Assembly (NCBI GenBank): GCA_965208385.1
Contig: CBDBOO010000044.1
Coordinates: forward strand, 78,806 to 142,805
Source of the DNA: Endozoicomonas sp965208385
GTDB lineage: Bacteria; Pseudomonadota; Gammaproteobacteria; Pseudomonadales; Endozoicomonadaceae
Length of the DNA stretch: 64,000 nt
Direction of reading: 5' to 3'
The translations under genes were made by a program, and so were the position numbers. A model generated the notes under the pieces. The model ran no database searches. It saw only the letters and a program-made list of their open reading frames with translations, and was not told the origin of the DNA. This document shows positions 29,272-39,049 of the stretch, one piece after another. Every line of letters starts with the position of its first letter. The stretch's first letter is position 1.

Positions 29272-29583
29272 TCAAGCAGGAATAATTTCTTCCTGCGGTT
29301 CTGAAGTATCTATAGAACTGTCAGCATCGGTAGTTGCCGTGCCATCGTCTGGAACAACCCGGGTGGCAATTAACCCTTTTGGTCCATGACCAATTTCAAA
29401 GCGAACCGACTGGCCTGCTTTTAAGGTTTTGAACCCGTCCATATCGATTACGGAATAATGTATGAGTACATCTTGATTTTCAGTGGCTTCCTGGGCTTGG
29501 ATAAATCCATATCCCTTAGGATTATTAAACCACTTGACTGTACCTACCAGCATAGCTTCCATTTCCTTCTTGGTCGCTTCCAT
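29272..29583 (-). CDS. Cold-shock domain protein with acidic tail
   Basis: 103 aa. The cold-shock fold carries RNP1 KGYGFI within TVKWFNNPKGYGFIQA and a degenerate RNP2 VLIHYSVI, then GQSVRFEIGHGPKGLIATRV. It binds single-stranded RNA/DNA and probably acts as an RNA chaperone. The ~30-residue C-terminal tail is acidic and rich in Asp/Thr/Glu, unlike the ~70-residue standard Csp proteins. The start is ambiguous: three in-frame ATGs occur in the first 11 codons, and MLVGTVKWF would be the classical start. Confidence 0.85.
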   Translation of the reverse strand: MEATKKEMEAMLVGTVKWFNNPKGYGFIQAQEATENQDVLIHYSVIDMDGFKTLKAGQSVRFEIGHGPKGLIATRVVPDDGTATTDADSSIDTSEPQEEIIPA

Positions 29584-29811
29584 ACAGCTTGAATCCTACA
29601 ATTCTAGATTGAAGGAACTGCTGGGAAACTGCAACCCCTGTTGTATTATTTTTAGTCATTTTTATGTCGTTCAGTGTCGTCCATGTCACTTTCCTCTCAC
29701 ATACCGCTCGATCAGTGGGTCAGACCATCGAGATACCTATAAGAGGAGAAGACAACATAACAGTATCAACATGTAGGAGGACAGTCTATCCTGCGGGGCA
29801 CTTTTAAGTGA

Positions 29812-30819
29812 TTAAAATTGATTTATATGGTCTAAATCCCCTGTAGATAAAGGTAAATCAGAGTAATGTGACCACTCAATCCATGATCCGTCATAGTTGC
29901 TAACCCATGGAAAACCCAGCAGTTCTCTAAGGACAAAAAGCGTTAAGGCGGAACGTACGCCTGATTGGCAATAGGTAATAATACCTTTATTCGGGGTGAT
30001 GCCTTTTTGGAAAAATAATTGTTCCAGTTGTGGTTTATCCAGAAACCCATCTTGATTATGGGTTAATGAGTGCTCAAGCCATACGCTGTTGGGAATACGT
30101 CCCTTTCTGATGGCACCAGATTTCCGCTTTTTACCATTGAATTCATTCTTGCTGCGAACATCCAGAATAATAGTACCCTGATCTGAACGTTGTTTTTTTA
30201 CATCAGCGAGTTCCGCCAGCAGCCCGGGTTCACCTGACTTGCTTTCAAAATGATATTCAGAAACAGGTAAGCGATTAAATATTTTCAAAGTAACCGGATA
30301 CCCCGATTTCTTCCATAAGCCCAGTCCCCCATTTAAAATCAGAACATGGCGATGCCCATATAACTTCAGGATCCACCAGAGTCTGGCTGAATCTGTATTT
30401 CCCTGATCATCATAGAGTATTATTCGCGTTGCCTGGGTGGCCCCCATTCTGCTTAGAAGTTTTTCCATCTTTCTTGTGTTTGCTCGCATGCCAGGTACAG
30501 GGAATTCGCTTTCGTCAGCCTGGTATGCAGGGCGCCACAGGTTTTCAGCATGGGGGATATGCCCCATAAGAAATTTAACTTTGGGGCGTACATCAATTAA
30601 TAAAAAATTTGAGGTGCTGTCCAGCTCTATTTTTAGCTGGTGGGGGCTGATCAGCGACTCTGTAGACTGGATAGAGAACGAGAATGAAAAAAAAACAACG
30701 AACAGTATTGAGTTCGCTAGATAATTTACAAATCGTCTGGCGTTTCTGTTAAAAAACCAGCTTCCGGTTGTGGAAACTGAGCCATAAATTTTCGATCTAT
30801 ATAGTCTTTCCAAAACCAT
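29812..30819 (-). CDS. Two-domain rhodanese (thiosulfate sulfurtransferase-like), N-terminal membrane anchor or signal
   Basis: Up to 335 aa. A hydrophobic stretch (about residues 33-50, SILFVVFFSFSFSIQS) looks like a signal/anchor, so the protein is probably periplasmic. The first rhodanese domain (FLLIDVRPKVKFLMGHIPHA) lacks a catalytic cysteine (LYDDQGNTDSARLW). The second has the active-site loop CQSGVRS with Cys284. This arrangement is that of SseA/TST-type enzymes. The only ATG lies 94 bp inside the upstream oxidoreductase gene; a non-ATG start nearer residue 32 would leave the hydrophobic stretch at the N-terminus and is attractive. Substrate unknown. Confidence 0.82.
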   Translation of the reverse strand: MVLERLYRSKIYGSVSTTGSWFFNRNARRFVNYLANSILFVVFFSFSFSIQSTESLISPHQLKIELDSTSNFLLIDVRPKVKFLMGHIPHAENLWRPAYQADESEFPVPGMRANTRKMEKLLSRMGATQATRIILYDDQGNTDSARLWWILKLYGHRHVLILNGGLGLWKKSGYPVTLKIFNRLPVSEYHFESKSGEPGLLAELADVKKQRSDQGTIILDVRSKNEFNGKKRKSGAIRKGRIPNSVWLEHSLTHNQDGFLDKPQLEQLFFQKGITPNKGIITYCQSGVRSALTLFVLRELLGFPWVSNYDGSWIEWSHYSDLPLSTGDLDHINQF

Positions 30820-31868
30820 ACCCAGCGGCCTTTGGCTTGAAACCAGCCTTTAGAAGCCATAGCTCTACCGTCAGAACAGCTTAGCAGAGAAAGAAAACGT
30901 TGCTGAGGGTGGTAGGTTGTCATTGGTTGTCCGGTGAGGCAGCTTTGAATATTTTTATGAAGGAAGGGAGCCTGGCGCACGGCATAGACACCACTTTTTG
31001 CTACAGGCGAGGATCTGAATGAGGCTATATCTCCTACTGCAAAAATATTGGAATGGTTAATTGGTTGAAGCTGGTCATTCACAAGGATAAATCCGTTCTT
31101 ATCTGTAGATAGATCTGATTCCGCAGGCCATTTGGCCGACGCAGCCGATGTGGCCAGAATCAGTTGATGATATTCAAGTTGTTCGCCTCTGTTACTGACT
31201 AGCCTGTTTTCCTCAATGTTTGCTACCTGAAAGTCAGCATGATATTCGACTTTCTTTTGATTCAATTCTCCTATCATCGATCTCTGCACATCGGATGGAT
31301 ACCCCTTCAATAAATGGCTGCCACTGATGAGATGGAGCTTGATGTGAGGTTGGGGGAAACGTTTTCTTAAAGCCAGAACCGTTTCAACGCCCGCAGCACC
31401 GGCGCCGATTATAACCAGATTGAATGAGCTTGATTTATGTTCCAGTCTTTTTGTTAGAACCGTGTTGAGCCAGGGTAGAAAATGATGAATTGGCTTAATG
31501 CTGATGCAGTGAGGAGCGTCCACTATTCTGGATTGAGTTGATCCTGTATTGATTGATAACCAGTCGTAGTATTCAGATTCACCATTAGAAAGTTCAACAA
31601 CTTGACGTTCGGTATCCAGTTTAATAACCGATGCTTCTATGAATGAACAGCCTGCCAGGTCTGCCAGTTTTTTTAAATCAATGTGTGCCTGTTGTGGTGT
31701 GTAGATACCGGCTATCACACCCGGCAACATTCCGGAGTAAGGCGTGAATCGCGGTGCTGAAATCAGCACGATGCGAACTGGTTTCAGTGGATCAAGAATG
31801 ATTTTTTTCAGCAGTAGAGCATGGGTATGGCCACCGCCAATCAGAATCAGGGTCGATAATTTTTTCAT
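30726..31868 (-). CDS. FAD/NAD(P)-dependent oxidoreductase of the SelD-N-terminal type
   Basis: 380 aa, pyridine nucleotide-disulfide reductase fold: FAD-binding LILIGGGHTHALLLKK at the N-terminus, the second dinucleotide motif VIIGAGAAGVETVLALRKR at about 155, and the FAD-contact motif NIFAVGDIASF at about 285. GGGHTHALLLKK and TPYSGMLPGVIAG are characteristic of the family often fused in front of selenophosphate synthase; here it stands alone. It overlaps the downstream rhodanese gene, so the two are probably translated from one message. A redox role coupled to sulfur or selenium handling is an inference. Confidence 0.75.
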   Translation of the reverse strand: MKKLSTLILIGGGHTHALLLKKIILDPLKPVRIVLISAPRFTPYSGMLPGVIAGIYTPQQAHIDLKKLADLAGCSFIEASVIKLDTERQVVELSNGESEYYDWLSINTGSTQSRIVDAPHCISIKPIHHFLPWLNTVLTKRLEHKSSSFNLVIIGAGAAGVETVLALRKRFPQPHIKLHLISGSHLLKGYPSDVQRSMIGELNQKKVEYHADFQVANIEENRLVSNRGEQLEYHQLILATSAASAKWPAESDLSTDKNGFILVNDQLQPINHSNIFAVGDIASFRSSPVAKSGVYAVRQAPFLHKNIQSCLTGQPMTTYHPQQRFLSLLSCSDGRAMASKGWFQAKGRWVWFWKDYIDRKFMAQFPQPEAGFLTETPDDL

Positions 31869-31903
31869 TGAATGATGAAACCGTATGCGCTTTTTATTGT
31901 CCC

Positions 31904-31939
31904 TAGTCTATCAGGCTTTAATAGTCTATCAGGCTTTAA
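31904..31939. repeat. Tandem duplication, 2 x 18 bp
   Basis: TAGTCTATCAGGCTTTAA occurs twice head to tail, 36 bp upstream of the oxidoreductase start codon, in its likely promoter region. Confidence 0.9.
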
Positions 31940-32114
31940 TAGAGCGGGGTGTTGATATATCAGCTGCTAAACTCATTGAGTTTTTGTAGTGAATATTGCC
32001 ACCTGGGTGAGTCTTTTCCTTGAATCAAGAGACCACCTTTACTTTGAGCTTACCGGGTTCCTATACCCTTAATATCCAATGAACGACCTGTGACATCTTT
32101 TTGGGGGTGGGCTA

Positions 32115-33419
32115 TTGGCGCAGAAAAAGCTGACTTTATTACCTTTGACCATGCTGGTAACAGGCAACATGATGGGCTCCGGTATCTTCCTGCTGCCGTC
32201 GTCTCTGGCCGATTTCGGTAGTATTGCTCTGCTGGGATGGGGAGCGACCTCTGTCGGTGCGGTTATTCTGTCATTACTCTTTGTTAGATTAGGTCGGTTG
32301 AGTCCTGAAAATGTTGGTCTCTATGCTTGTACCCGTGAAGGATTAGGTCGATATATAAGCTCTCAAGTGGTTTATGGCTACTGGGTTTCGATCTGGATCG
32401 GCAATATGGCTGTTGCTCTGTCTGCGGTGGCTTACCTTAGTTATTTTATCCCGGCCTTGAGAGGTCAGTGGGAGTCCTGTTTTTCAGCTATTGCATTGAT
32501 ATGGCTGTTAAGTTTACTGAACCTCAGAGATATCCGGTTTATTGGTCGCTTTCAGATTGTGACCTCGTCATGTCTTATGATGCCTGTTTTGGTCGTCTGT
32601 ATTTTTGGCTGGTCACTTTTTGATACAGTCAATCTGACCAATGCGTTTAATGTTTCCGGTCTGTCGAATTACAGGGTTTTTTCTGAAACAGTTACTATAA
32701 CTTTGTGGTCATTTATCGGTCTGGAATCTGCCTGTAATCTGGCGGGTCATGCGCAGAAACCGGAACGGGATGTACCCTGTGCCACTTTGTTTGGAACACT
32801 GCTGGCGGCGATATTTTATATTCTGAGTACTACCGTGATTATGGCTGTAGTACCCGGTGAGTTATTACAGCAGTCGGCATCACCTTATTCTCTGGCTGTC
32901 AGCTTGATATTTGGAGACCTGGCTGGAGAAATAGTCAGTGTGATGGCGATAATAGCCTGCCTGGGTAGTCTGAATGGCTGGATATTAATGCATGGACAGG
33001 TTGCTCACTCAGCGGCCTCTGATCGTTTGTTGCCAGAAATTTTCAAGCAATTAAATCGACATGGCTCTCCCTATATGGGGTTGCTGATCACAGCGGTCAT
33101 CATGTCAATAATGTTGTTGATGACCATGGAACCAACCATCCAGAGGCATTTTGAATTCATAATACTGATTGCCGTCTATATGATGCTTCTGGCTTATTTT
33201 TGTGCCTGCCTATCCTGCTTTGTCATACAGAAGCGTCTGCAGAGAACCGGCGAGATAGGATGGAATTTTATTTTATGCTGCTCGACGATCTATTGTATCT
33301 GGGGAATATGCGGCTCAGGCATTACTGTTCTGCTGTATGGTTCAATATTGATTGTTGTTGGAGGGGTATTTTACTGGTGGGTACATCGAAGGGATGGCAT
33401 CGGTGTAGATCTCACCTAG
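32115..33419 (+). CDS. APC-family amino acid permease/antiporter (AdiC/PotE-like)
   Basis: 434 aa with about 12 membrane segments. The N-terminal TGNMMGSGIFLLPSSLADFG is the substrate-binding GSGIF motif of the amino acid/polyamine antiporter branch (AdiC, CadB, PotE), and LWSFIGLESACNLAGHAQKPERDVP is the conserved TM6 region. It probably exchanges an amino acid with its decarboxylation product, but no decarboxylase gene is adjacent, so the substrate is open. The start is TTG preceded by GGGGGTGG; an ATG 13 codons in is an alternative that would truncate TM1. Confidence 0.82.
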   Translation: MAQKKLTLLPLTMLVTGNMMGSGIFLLPSSLADFGSIALLGWGATSVGAVILSLLFVRLGRLSPENVGLYACTREGLGRYISSQVVYGYWVSIWIGNMAVALSAVAYLSYFIPALRGQWESCFSAIALIWLLSLLNLRDIRFIGRFQIVTSSCLMMPVLVVCIFGWSLFDTVNLTNAFNVSGLSNYRVFSETVTITLWSFIGLESACNLAGHAQKPERDVPCATLFGTLLAAIFYILSTTVIMAVVPGELLQQSASPYSLAVSLIFGDLAGEIVSVMAIIACLGSLNGWILMHGQVAHSAASDRLLPEIFKQLNRHGSPYMGLLITAVIMSIMLLMTMEPTIQRHFEFIILIAVYMMLLAYFCACLSCFVIQKRLQRTGEIGWNFILCCSTIYCIWGICGSGITVLLYGSILIVVGGVFYWWVHRRDGIGVDLT

Positions 33420-33455
33420 CGGGTTATTAAGATTTTTCTTCTCAATAATCCGCTA
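33417..33455 (+). terminator. Hairpin overlapping the stop codon of the APC permease
   Basis: Arms TAGCGGGTTATT and AATAATCCGCTA (12 bp, one G-T pair) around a 15-nt loop. The left arm starts with the TAG stop codon. There is no long T run, so termination strength is uncertain. Confidence 0.5.
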
Positions 33456-33545
33456 AGTTATCAATGTTAAAGTCTCATTTATGCATAATGCCCCCTGCTG
33501 CTAATGCGATGCAAGACGGGGGCAAGAATATATCAGCAGAAAGAT

Positions 33546-35069
33546 TCAGGTGGCTGATTCCATTGGCACCTTATAGGTTTTCCGTATTTCCTCATTCTCA
33601 TCGACAGAGTCCAGGTAGACGTCAAATCCCCAGAGGCGATGCACATGTTTTATAATTTCCTCAGAGCTTCCATCTTCCAGTGGCCTGTTCTTATGCATAA
33701 AATGTCGTAGCGACAGTGAGCGATCACCTCGAACATCAACATTGTAAACCTGAATGTTGGGTTCGCGGCTTCCCAGGTTGTAATGTAAAGCAAGATTTTC
33801 TCTAAGGGTGCGATAACCGCTTTCATCGTGAATGGCGTCAATTTCCAGATACGAGTTGATTTCATTGTCATCAATGCTGAATAGCCGCATATCGCGCATC
33901 ACTTTTGGGGACAGATACTGAAGAATAAAACTGTCATCCTTGAAGTTGCGCATGGCAAAATGCACGGTATCCAGCCAGTTGCTACCCGCTATATCCGGAA
34001 ACCAGTGACGATCTTCCTCTGTGGGATTTTCACAGATTCGTTTAATATCTCTGAAAATATTGAAGCCCAGTGTGTAAGGATTGATGCCGCTGTATCTCTG
34101 ATCATCGTAGTCCGGTTGAAGCACAACGCCGGAGTGAGAATGCAGGAACTCCAGGATAAAGCCTTCAGTAATTAGCCCTTCGTCGTACATTTCATGCATT
34201 AGATGATAATGCCAGAAGGAAGCCCAGCCTTCATTCATGACCTGAGTCTGGCGCTGGGGGAAGAAATACTGGGCGACCTTTCGCACGATTCTGATGATTT
34301 CCCGTTGCCAGATTTCCAGAAGAGGGGCGTTTTTTTCAATAAAATAGAGAAGGTTTTCTTCCGGATCTTTCGGGAATCGAAATTCCTGTTTGTCGGTCTC
34401 AGTATCTTTGATCGGTATGGTTCGCCATAGATCGTTCAGATTCCGTTGTATGTATTCTTCCCGCTCCAGCACATGGGCTCTTTCTGCCTCAGCTGAGATG
34501 GGTGCAGGCCTTACATACCTATTTACGCCCTGATTCATCAGGGCATGGCAGGCATCCAGAACGTTCTCTACGGCAGTGATGCCATACTTTTCTTCACAGT
34601 TTGAAATATAGTTTTTGGCAAACAACAGGTAATCAATTATAGAGTCAGCGTCTGTCCATTGACGGAACAGATAGTTGCCCTTGAAAAATGAATTATGCCC
34701 GTAGCAAGCATGAGCTATCACCAGTGCCTGCATGGGCATGGTGTTCTCTTCCATCAGATAGGCAATACAGGGATTGGAGTTAATGACTATTTCGTAGGCC
34801 AGTCCCATCCTGCCACGCTGGTAGTTTTGCTGATTGCTGAGAAAACTTTTACCGTAACTCCAGTGGCTGTACATTAATGGCATGCCAACGGAAGAATAAG
34901 CATCCAGCATTTGTTCCGAACTGATCACTTCTATCTGATTCGGATAGGTGTCCAGTCTGAACTTGTCGGCCAGTCGGGCGAATTCCTTGTCATATATGTC
35001 AAGAAGTTCAAAGGTCCATTCGGAATCAGTAGACAGTGGTTGTTTTCTTTCTGTTTTGCTATCCAGCAT
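33546..35069 (-). CDS. SpoVR family protein (YcgB-like)
   Basis: 507 aa from the ATG at 35069, chosen because GGAGGG precedes it by 6 bp and MLDSKTERKQ... leads straight into the family; the frame runs 34 codons further upstream inside the neighbouring gene. Characteristic segments are MLDAYSSVGMPLMYSHWSYGK, VINSNPCIAYLMEEN, ACYGHNSFFKGNYLF and VMNEGWASFWHYHLM. SpoVR is linked to spore cortex in Bacillus and to a stress response in proteobacteria; the biochemical role is unknown. It overlaps yeaH by 11 bp and is the third gene of prkA-yeaH-spoVR. Confidence 0.93.
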   Translation of the reverse strand: MLDSKTERKQPLSTDSEWTFELLDIYDKEFARLADKFRLDTYPNQIEVISSEQMLDAYSSVGMPLMYSHWSYGKSFLSNQQNYQRGRMGLAYEIVINSNPCIAYLMEENTMPMQALVIAHACYGHNSFFKGNYLFRQWTDADSIIDYLLFAKNYISNCEEKYGITAVENVLDACHALMNQGVNRYVRPAPISAEAERAHVLEREEYIQRNLNDLWRTIPIKDTETDKQEFRFPKDPEENLLYFIEKNAPLLEIWQREIIRIVRKVAQYFFPQRQTQVMNEGWASFWHYHLMHEMYDEGLITEGFILEFLHSHSGVVLQPDYDDQRYSGINPYTLGFNIFRDIKRICENPTEEDRHWFPDIAGSNWLDTVHFAMRNFKDDSFILQYLSPKVMRDMRLFSIDDNEINSYLEIDAIHDESGYRTLRENLALHYNLGSREPNIQVYNVDVRGDRSLSLRHFMHKNRPLEDGSSEEIIKHVHRLWGFDVYLDSVDENEEIRKTYKVPMESAT

Positions 35070-36348
35070 GACTGCCCTCCTTCTTCTCAAACAATTTCCT
35101 GAAAATCGGGTAGATGTCCGAGTAGTTGCGAATTTGCTGCATGGCAAAATGACCTGCGTATTCTTTCTCAATCACTTTATATTCATGCCAGAGGTTTTGA
35201 TGGTGTCGGTCAGTGATTTCCACATAGGAATAATACTGGCAGACAGGTAGCAGCTTTTGCAGAATCAGGTCACGGCATTTGCTGGAATCGGCTTCCCAGT
35301 TATCTCCGTCAGATGCCTGAGCAATATAGATATTCCACTGACTGGGAGAGTACCGCGCCTGAATAATTTCATCCGAGAGCTTCAAAGCTGTTGATACAAC
35401 AGTGCCGCCGGTTTCCCGGGCGTAGAAAAAATCATTCTCATCGCATTCCCGTGCTTCGCTGTGATGACGAATGAAAACAACCTCCACTGCTTCATAATTT
35501 CTTTCCAGAAAAAGATAGAGCAACAGGAAAAAGCGTTTGGCCATATCCTTTATGTCGCGGGTCATTGATCCGGAAACATCCATCAGACAGAACATAACGG
35601 CCTTGCTGGCAGGCTGAGGAACCTTGGTCAGATTATTGAATTTCAGATCAAAATCATCAATAAACGGCAGACGTTTCAGCTTTTTGTTGAGCTCTGCGAT
35701 TCGTTCCCTGAGTTCCCTGGCTCGTTGGGCATCCAGTTCGTTACCGCTAACTTCCATCTCTCTCAGCTCTCGCTTGAGAGTTCTTATTTCCCTGCGCTCT
35801 TTACCGGACAGAGCGATGCGACGTGCGTGTGCAGCGCGCAGTGAACGCACTACGTTTAACCGGTCAGGTGAACCTGCACTGGTGAATCCGGCTCTTTTCA
35901 TTTTAAATTCAGTACTGTCTTTCAGCTCTTTACGCACCAGGTTTGGCAGTGCCAGATCGTCAAACAGGTATTCCAGGAATTCTTCGCGGTTGATCTGAAA
36001 AATAAAATCATCGGCTCCGGAGCCACTGTCGCTGGCTTCGCCTTCTCCGGAACCCTGTCCACCCCCACCTCCCGGTGGCCGCTGGATACGATCACCGCTG
36101 TTAAATTCTTTATTGCCGGGATGAACATGGCCATGATGTCCTCCCTGACCATGATGAAAGAAAGGCTCGTTCAGATCTTTCTTGGGAATACTGATATCGC
36201 TTCCGCTGTCTATATCTGTAATAGACCTCTGATCAACAGCACCTTGCACAGCTTCTTTGACCAGGCTGCGATAGCGCCTGAGAAAACGTTGTCGGTTGAC
36301 CGTGCTCTTCTTCTTACCATTGAGGCGTCGGTCGATAATTAAGCTCAT
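35059..36348 (-). CDS. yeaH: YeaH/YhbH family protein (DUF444) with VWA-like domain
   Basis: 429 aa. The N-terminus (IIDRRLNGKKKSTVNRQRFLRRYR) is basic. A glycine-rich linker containing GGGGGQGSGEGEASDSGSG lies around residues 92-110. The C-terminal half has the metal-ion site CLMDVSGSM and GGTVVSTALKLSDEII of a von Willebrand A-type fold. It is the usual partner of PrkA and SpoVR; PrkA is thought to act on this module under nutrient stress. Its coupling to spoVR (11-bp overlap) and the 103-bp gap from prkA indicate one operon. Confidence 0.92.
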   Translation of the reverse strand: MSLIIDRRLNGKKKSTVNRQRFLRRYRSLVKEAVQGAVDQRSITDIDSGSDISIPKKDLNEPFFHHGQGGHHGHVHPGNKEFNSGDRIQRPPGGGGGQGSGEGEASDSGSGADDFIFQINREEFLEYLFDDLALPNLVRKELKDSTEFKMKRAGFTSAGSPDRLNVVRSLRAAHARRIALSGKERREIRTLKRELREMEVSGNELDAQRARELRERIAELNKKLKRLPFIDDFDLKFNNLTKVPQPASKAVMFCLMDVSGSMTRDIKDMAKRFFLLLYLFLERNYEAVEVVFIRHHSEARECDENDFFYARETGGTVVSTALKLSDEIIQARYSPSQWNIYIAQASDGDNWEADSSKCRDLILQKLLPVCQYYSYVEITDRHHQNLWHEYKVIEKEYAGHFAMQQIRNYSDIYPIFRKLFEKKEGSHAG

Positions 36349-36451
36349 TGGACGCTCTCCCGAGAGTGACTCATTAGACCTTCCACTGCAGGAAGGTTAT
36401 TTTGTGTCTGGTACCAACCTTTTTATGAGCTGATACCAGTGAGAGTGATCA

Positions 36452-38374
36452 CTATTGAGATTTGCGAACCCTGAGATACCATTCGGACAGCAGGCGCACC
36501 TGCTTTTCGGTGTATCCATGAGCCGTCATCCGGTCGACAAAGTCCGCGTGTTTGCGCTGATCATCCTGAGAGCCTTTGGCATTGAAAGAAATAACAGGTA
36601 ATAGATCTTCGGTGTTGGAGAACATCTTTTTCTCGATGACCGACCGCATCTTTTCATAGCTGAGCCAGCTGGGATTTTTTCCATCATGGTTGGCCCGTGC
36701 TCTGAGCACAAAGTTAACCACTTCATTTCTGAAGTCTTTGGGGTTGGCAATACCTGCAGGCTTTTCAATTTTTTCCAGCTCTTCACTGAGGGCTGAACGG
36801 TCCAGAATATGACCGGTATCCGGATCCCGGTACTCCTGATCCTGAATCCAGAAATCGGCGTAGATAATATAGCGATCAAAGATGTTCTGACCGTATTCAG
36901 AGTAGGACTCCAGATAAGCCGTCTGAATTTCCTTGCCCAGAAACTCAACATATTTGGGTGTCAGGTACTCTTTCAGGTAAGACAGGTATCGATCATGAAT
37001 CTCTTCAGGGAACTGTTGCTGTTCGATCTGCTGCTCAAGAACGTACAAGAGATGAACAGGGTTGGCGGCCACTTCCGTTGAATCGAAGTTAAACACCTTG
37101 GACAGAATCTTAAAGGCAAAACGGGTGGAGAGGCCATTCATGCCTTCATCAACACCTGCGATATCTTTATATTCCTGCATAGGTTTGGCGTTGGGATCGG
37201 TATCTTTCAGATTCTCGCCATCGTAGATCCGCATTTTTGAATAGATGGATGAATTTTCCGGATCTTTCAATCTTGACAGGACTGTGAACTGGGCCAGCAT
37301 TTTCAATGTGTCCGGTGCACAGGGAGATTGCTTGAGGGAACTGTGTTCAAGCAGCTTTTCATAAATTCCAATTTCTTCACTGACTCGGGTGCAGTAGGGC
37401 ACTTTGACAATATTTACCCGATCAATAAACGCTTCATTGGTTTTATTGTTTCTGAAAGTTTGCCACTCGGATTCGTTGGAGTGAGCCAGTAAGACGCCTT
37501 CAAATGGAATGGCTCCCAAACCTTCAGTGCTGTTGTAGTTTCCTTCCTGAGTTGCTGTCAGCAGTGGGTGGAGTACTTTGATGGGAGCCTTGAACATTTC
37601 CACGAACTCCATAATGCCCTGATTCGCTCTGCACAATGCGCCAGAGAAACTGTAGGCATCGGGGTCATCCTGAGAATATTCTTCAAGTTGTCGAATATCG
37701 ACCTTGCCTACCAGGCTGGAGATATCCTGATTGTTTTCATCGCCGGGCTCTGTTTTTGCTACACCAATTTGATTCAAACGGCTGGGGTAGAGTTTAACGA
37801 CCCTGAATTGGGATATATCCCCACCGAATTCATTGAGCCGTTTTACCGCCCAGGGAGACATGATGTACTTAAGGTAGCGCTGGGAAATACCGTATTCTTC
37901 TTTCAGGATATCAGCATCTTCTTCAGGGTTGAAAAGGCCGAGAGGCGATTCAAAGACTGGTGACCCTTTGATGGCATAGAAGGGAATCAGTTCAACAAGA
38001 CGTTTTAATTCTTCTGCCAATGATGATTTTCCGCCACCTACCGGCCCCAGTAAATACAGGATCTGTTTCTTTTCTTCCAGGCCCTGGGATGCATGTTTGA
38101 AATAAGACACTATCTGTTCAATAGCATCCTCCATACCAAAGAAGTCTTTAAATGCAGGGTACTGCTTGATCAGTTTGTTGGAAAATATTCGGCTTAATCT
38201 TGGGTCTCGGGCCGTATCAATAATTTCAGGTTCGCCAATGGCCATAAGCATTCGTTCAGCTGCATTGGCGTAGGCTCCAGAATCTTCTTTACAAAGGCTC
38301 AGGTATTCGCTGAGGCTCATCTCTTCCTGTTGGATTGACTCATATCTTTGCTGGTATTTTGCGAATATAGACAT
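36452..38374 (-). CDS. prkA: PrkA family serine protein kinase / AAA ATPase
   Basis: 640 aa, typical PrkA length. An AAA domain has Walker A GPVGGGKSS at residues 110-118, and the C-terminal PrkA domain has weak resemblance to eukaryotic kinases. HSNESEWQTFRNNKTNEAFIDRV and YCTRVSEEIGIYEKLL are near-invariant in the family. The E. coli homologue YeaG is induced by nitrogen starvation and stationary phase. First gene of the operon; the 356-bp upstream region (38375-38730) must hold its promoter, but I could not assign sigma-factor sites. Confidence 0.94.
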   Translation of the reverse strand: MSIFAKYQQRYESIQQEEMSLSEYLSLCKEDSGAYANAAERMLMAIGEPEIIDTARDPRLSRIFSNKLIKQYPAFKDFFGMEDAIEQIVSYFKHASQGLEEKKQILYLLGPVGGGKSSLAEELKRLVELIPFYAIKGSPVFESPLGLFNPEEDADILKEEYGISQRYLKYIMSPWAVKRLNEFGGDISQFRVVKLYPSRLNQIGVAKTEPGDENNQDISSLVGKVDIRQLEEYSQDDPDAYSFSGALCRANQGIMEFVEMFKAPIKVLHPLLTATQEGNYNSTEGLGAIPFEGVLLAHSNESEWQTFRNNKTNEAFIDRVNIVKVPYCTRVSEEIGIYEKLLEHSSLKQSPCAPDTLKMLAQFTVLSRLKDPENSSIYSKMRIYDGENLKDTDPNAKPMQEYKDIAGVDEGMNGLSTRFAFKILSKVFNFDSTEVAANPVHLLYVLEQQIEQQQFPEEIHDRYLSYLKEYLTPKYVEFLGKEIQTAYLESYSEYGQNIFDRYIIYADFWIQDQEYRDPDTGHILDRSALSEELEKIEKPAGIANPKDFRNEVVNFVLRARANHDGKNPSWLSYEKMRSVIEKKMFSNTEDLLPVISFNAKGSQDDQRKHADFVDRMTAHGYTEKQVRLLSEWYLRVRKSQ

Positions 38375-38730
38375 GTATTCTCTCCCGCCTGCTTTGAGTC
38401 TGGGGTTAGACGTACAGTAATCTGTTTTCAGTGCATTTAATAATTAGCGACAGCTGAATGTTATCCATGTACGTATGTCTACCTTATAGAACTTATAAAA
38501 TTGAAAGTCTATAGAAAAAACACGGTACTAAAATAATGAAATGGAAAGCAGTCAATGGTTGAAAGTCGCTGTTTCAGGTGGGTAGAACTTTTCAGTTTAA
38601 ACCCGGTTTGTTCTGTAAATCCAGAAGTGCAATAAATATTTACATTACTGAAAATACTGAGATTCCTGATTTTATTGTCAGGCATAGAGTGTTCGGTTGT
38701 TATAGAGTTTTCGATTGATATAGGCAGCTA

Positions 38731-39000
38731 TCAGGTGTTGTTTCGATAACAATCCCTTAAACCAATAGCTGGGTTAGCGTAGTTTCCACATAAATTGTTA
38801 TAGATTTTTATTAATCTATTATTGCATTCAATTTTAATGGCTTGCTCAGTTATCTTCTGATCGATTTGATCCTCCATGATCTGTTGCAATAAATGATTCA
38901 GATCGATTTTAAGGGAGGATGCCTGTTTCGCCAGCTCAGCTGTAATCTGTGCCTTGAGTTGAGGTTTTACTTCTCTGGCTGACTCGTTGGCGTAATTCAT
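38731..39000 (-). CDS. Small protein resembling CcdA-type antitoxins (orphan)
   Basis: 89 aa. The central part (QITAELAKQASSLKIDLNHLLQQIMEDQI) resembles the DNA-binding/dimerisation half of CcdA-like antitoxins, and the tail (YNNLCGNYANPAIGLRD) vaguely echoes the toxin-neutralising tail. No CcdB-like toxin gene is adjacent on either side, so it would be a solitary antitoxin or something else. No strong ribosome site was identified. The assignment is tentative. Confidence 0.4.
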   Translation of the reverse strand: MNYANESAREVKPQLKAQITAELAKQASSLKIDLNHLLQQIMEDQIDQKITEQAIKIECNNRLIKIYNNLCGNYANPAIGLRDCYRNNT

Positions 39001-39049
39001 TGTGTTTATCCTGTATGAATGCTGTGGCCGAATAGCAGACTCAGTATAG

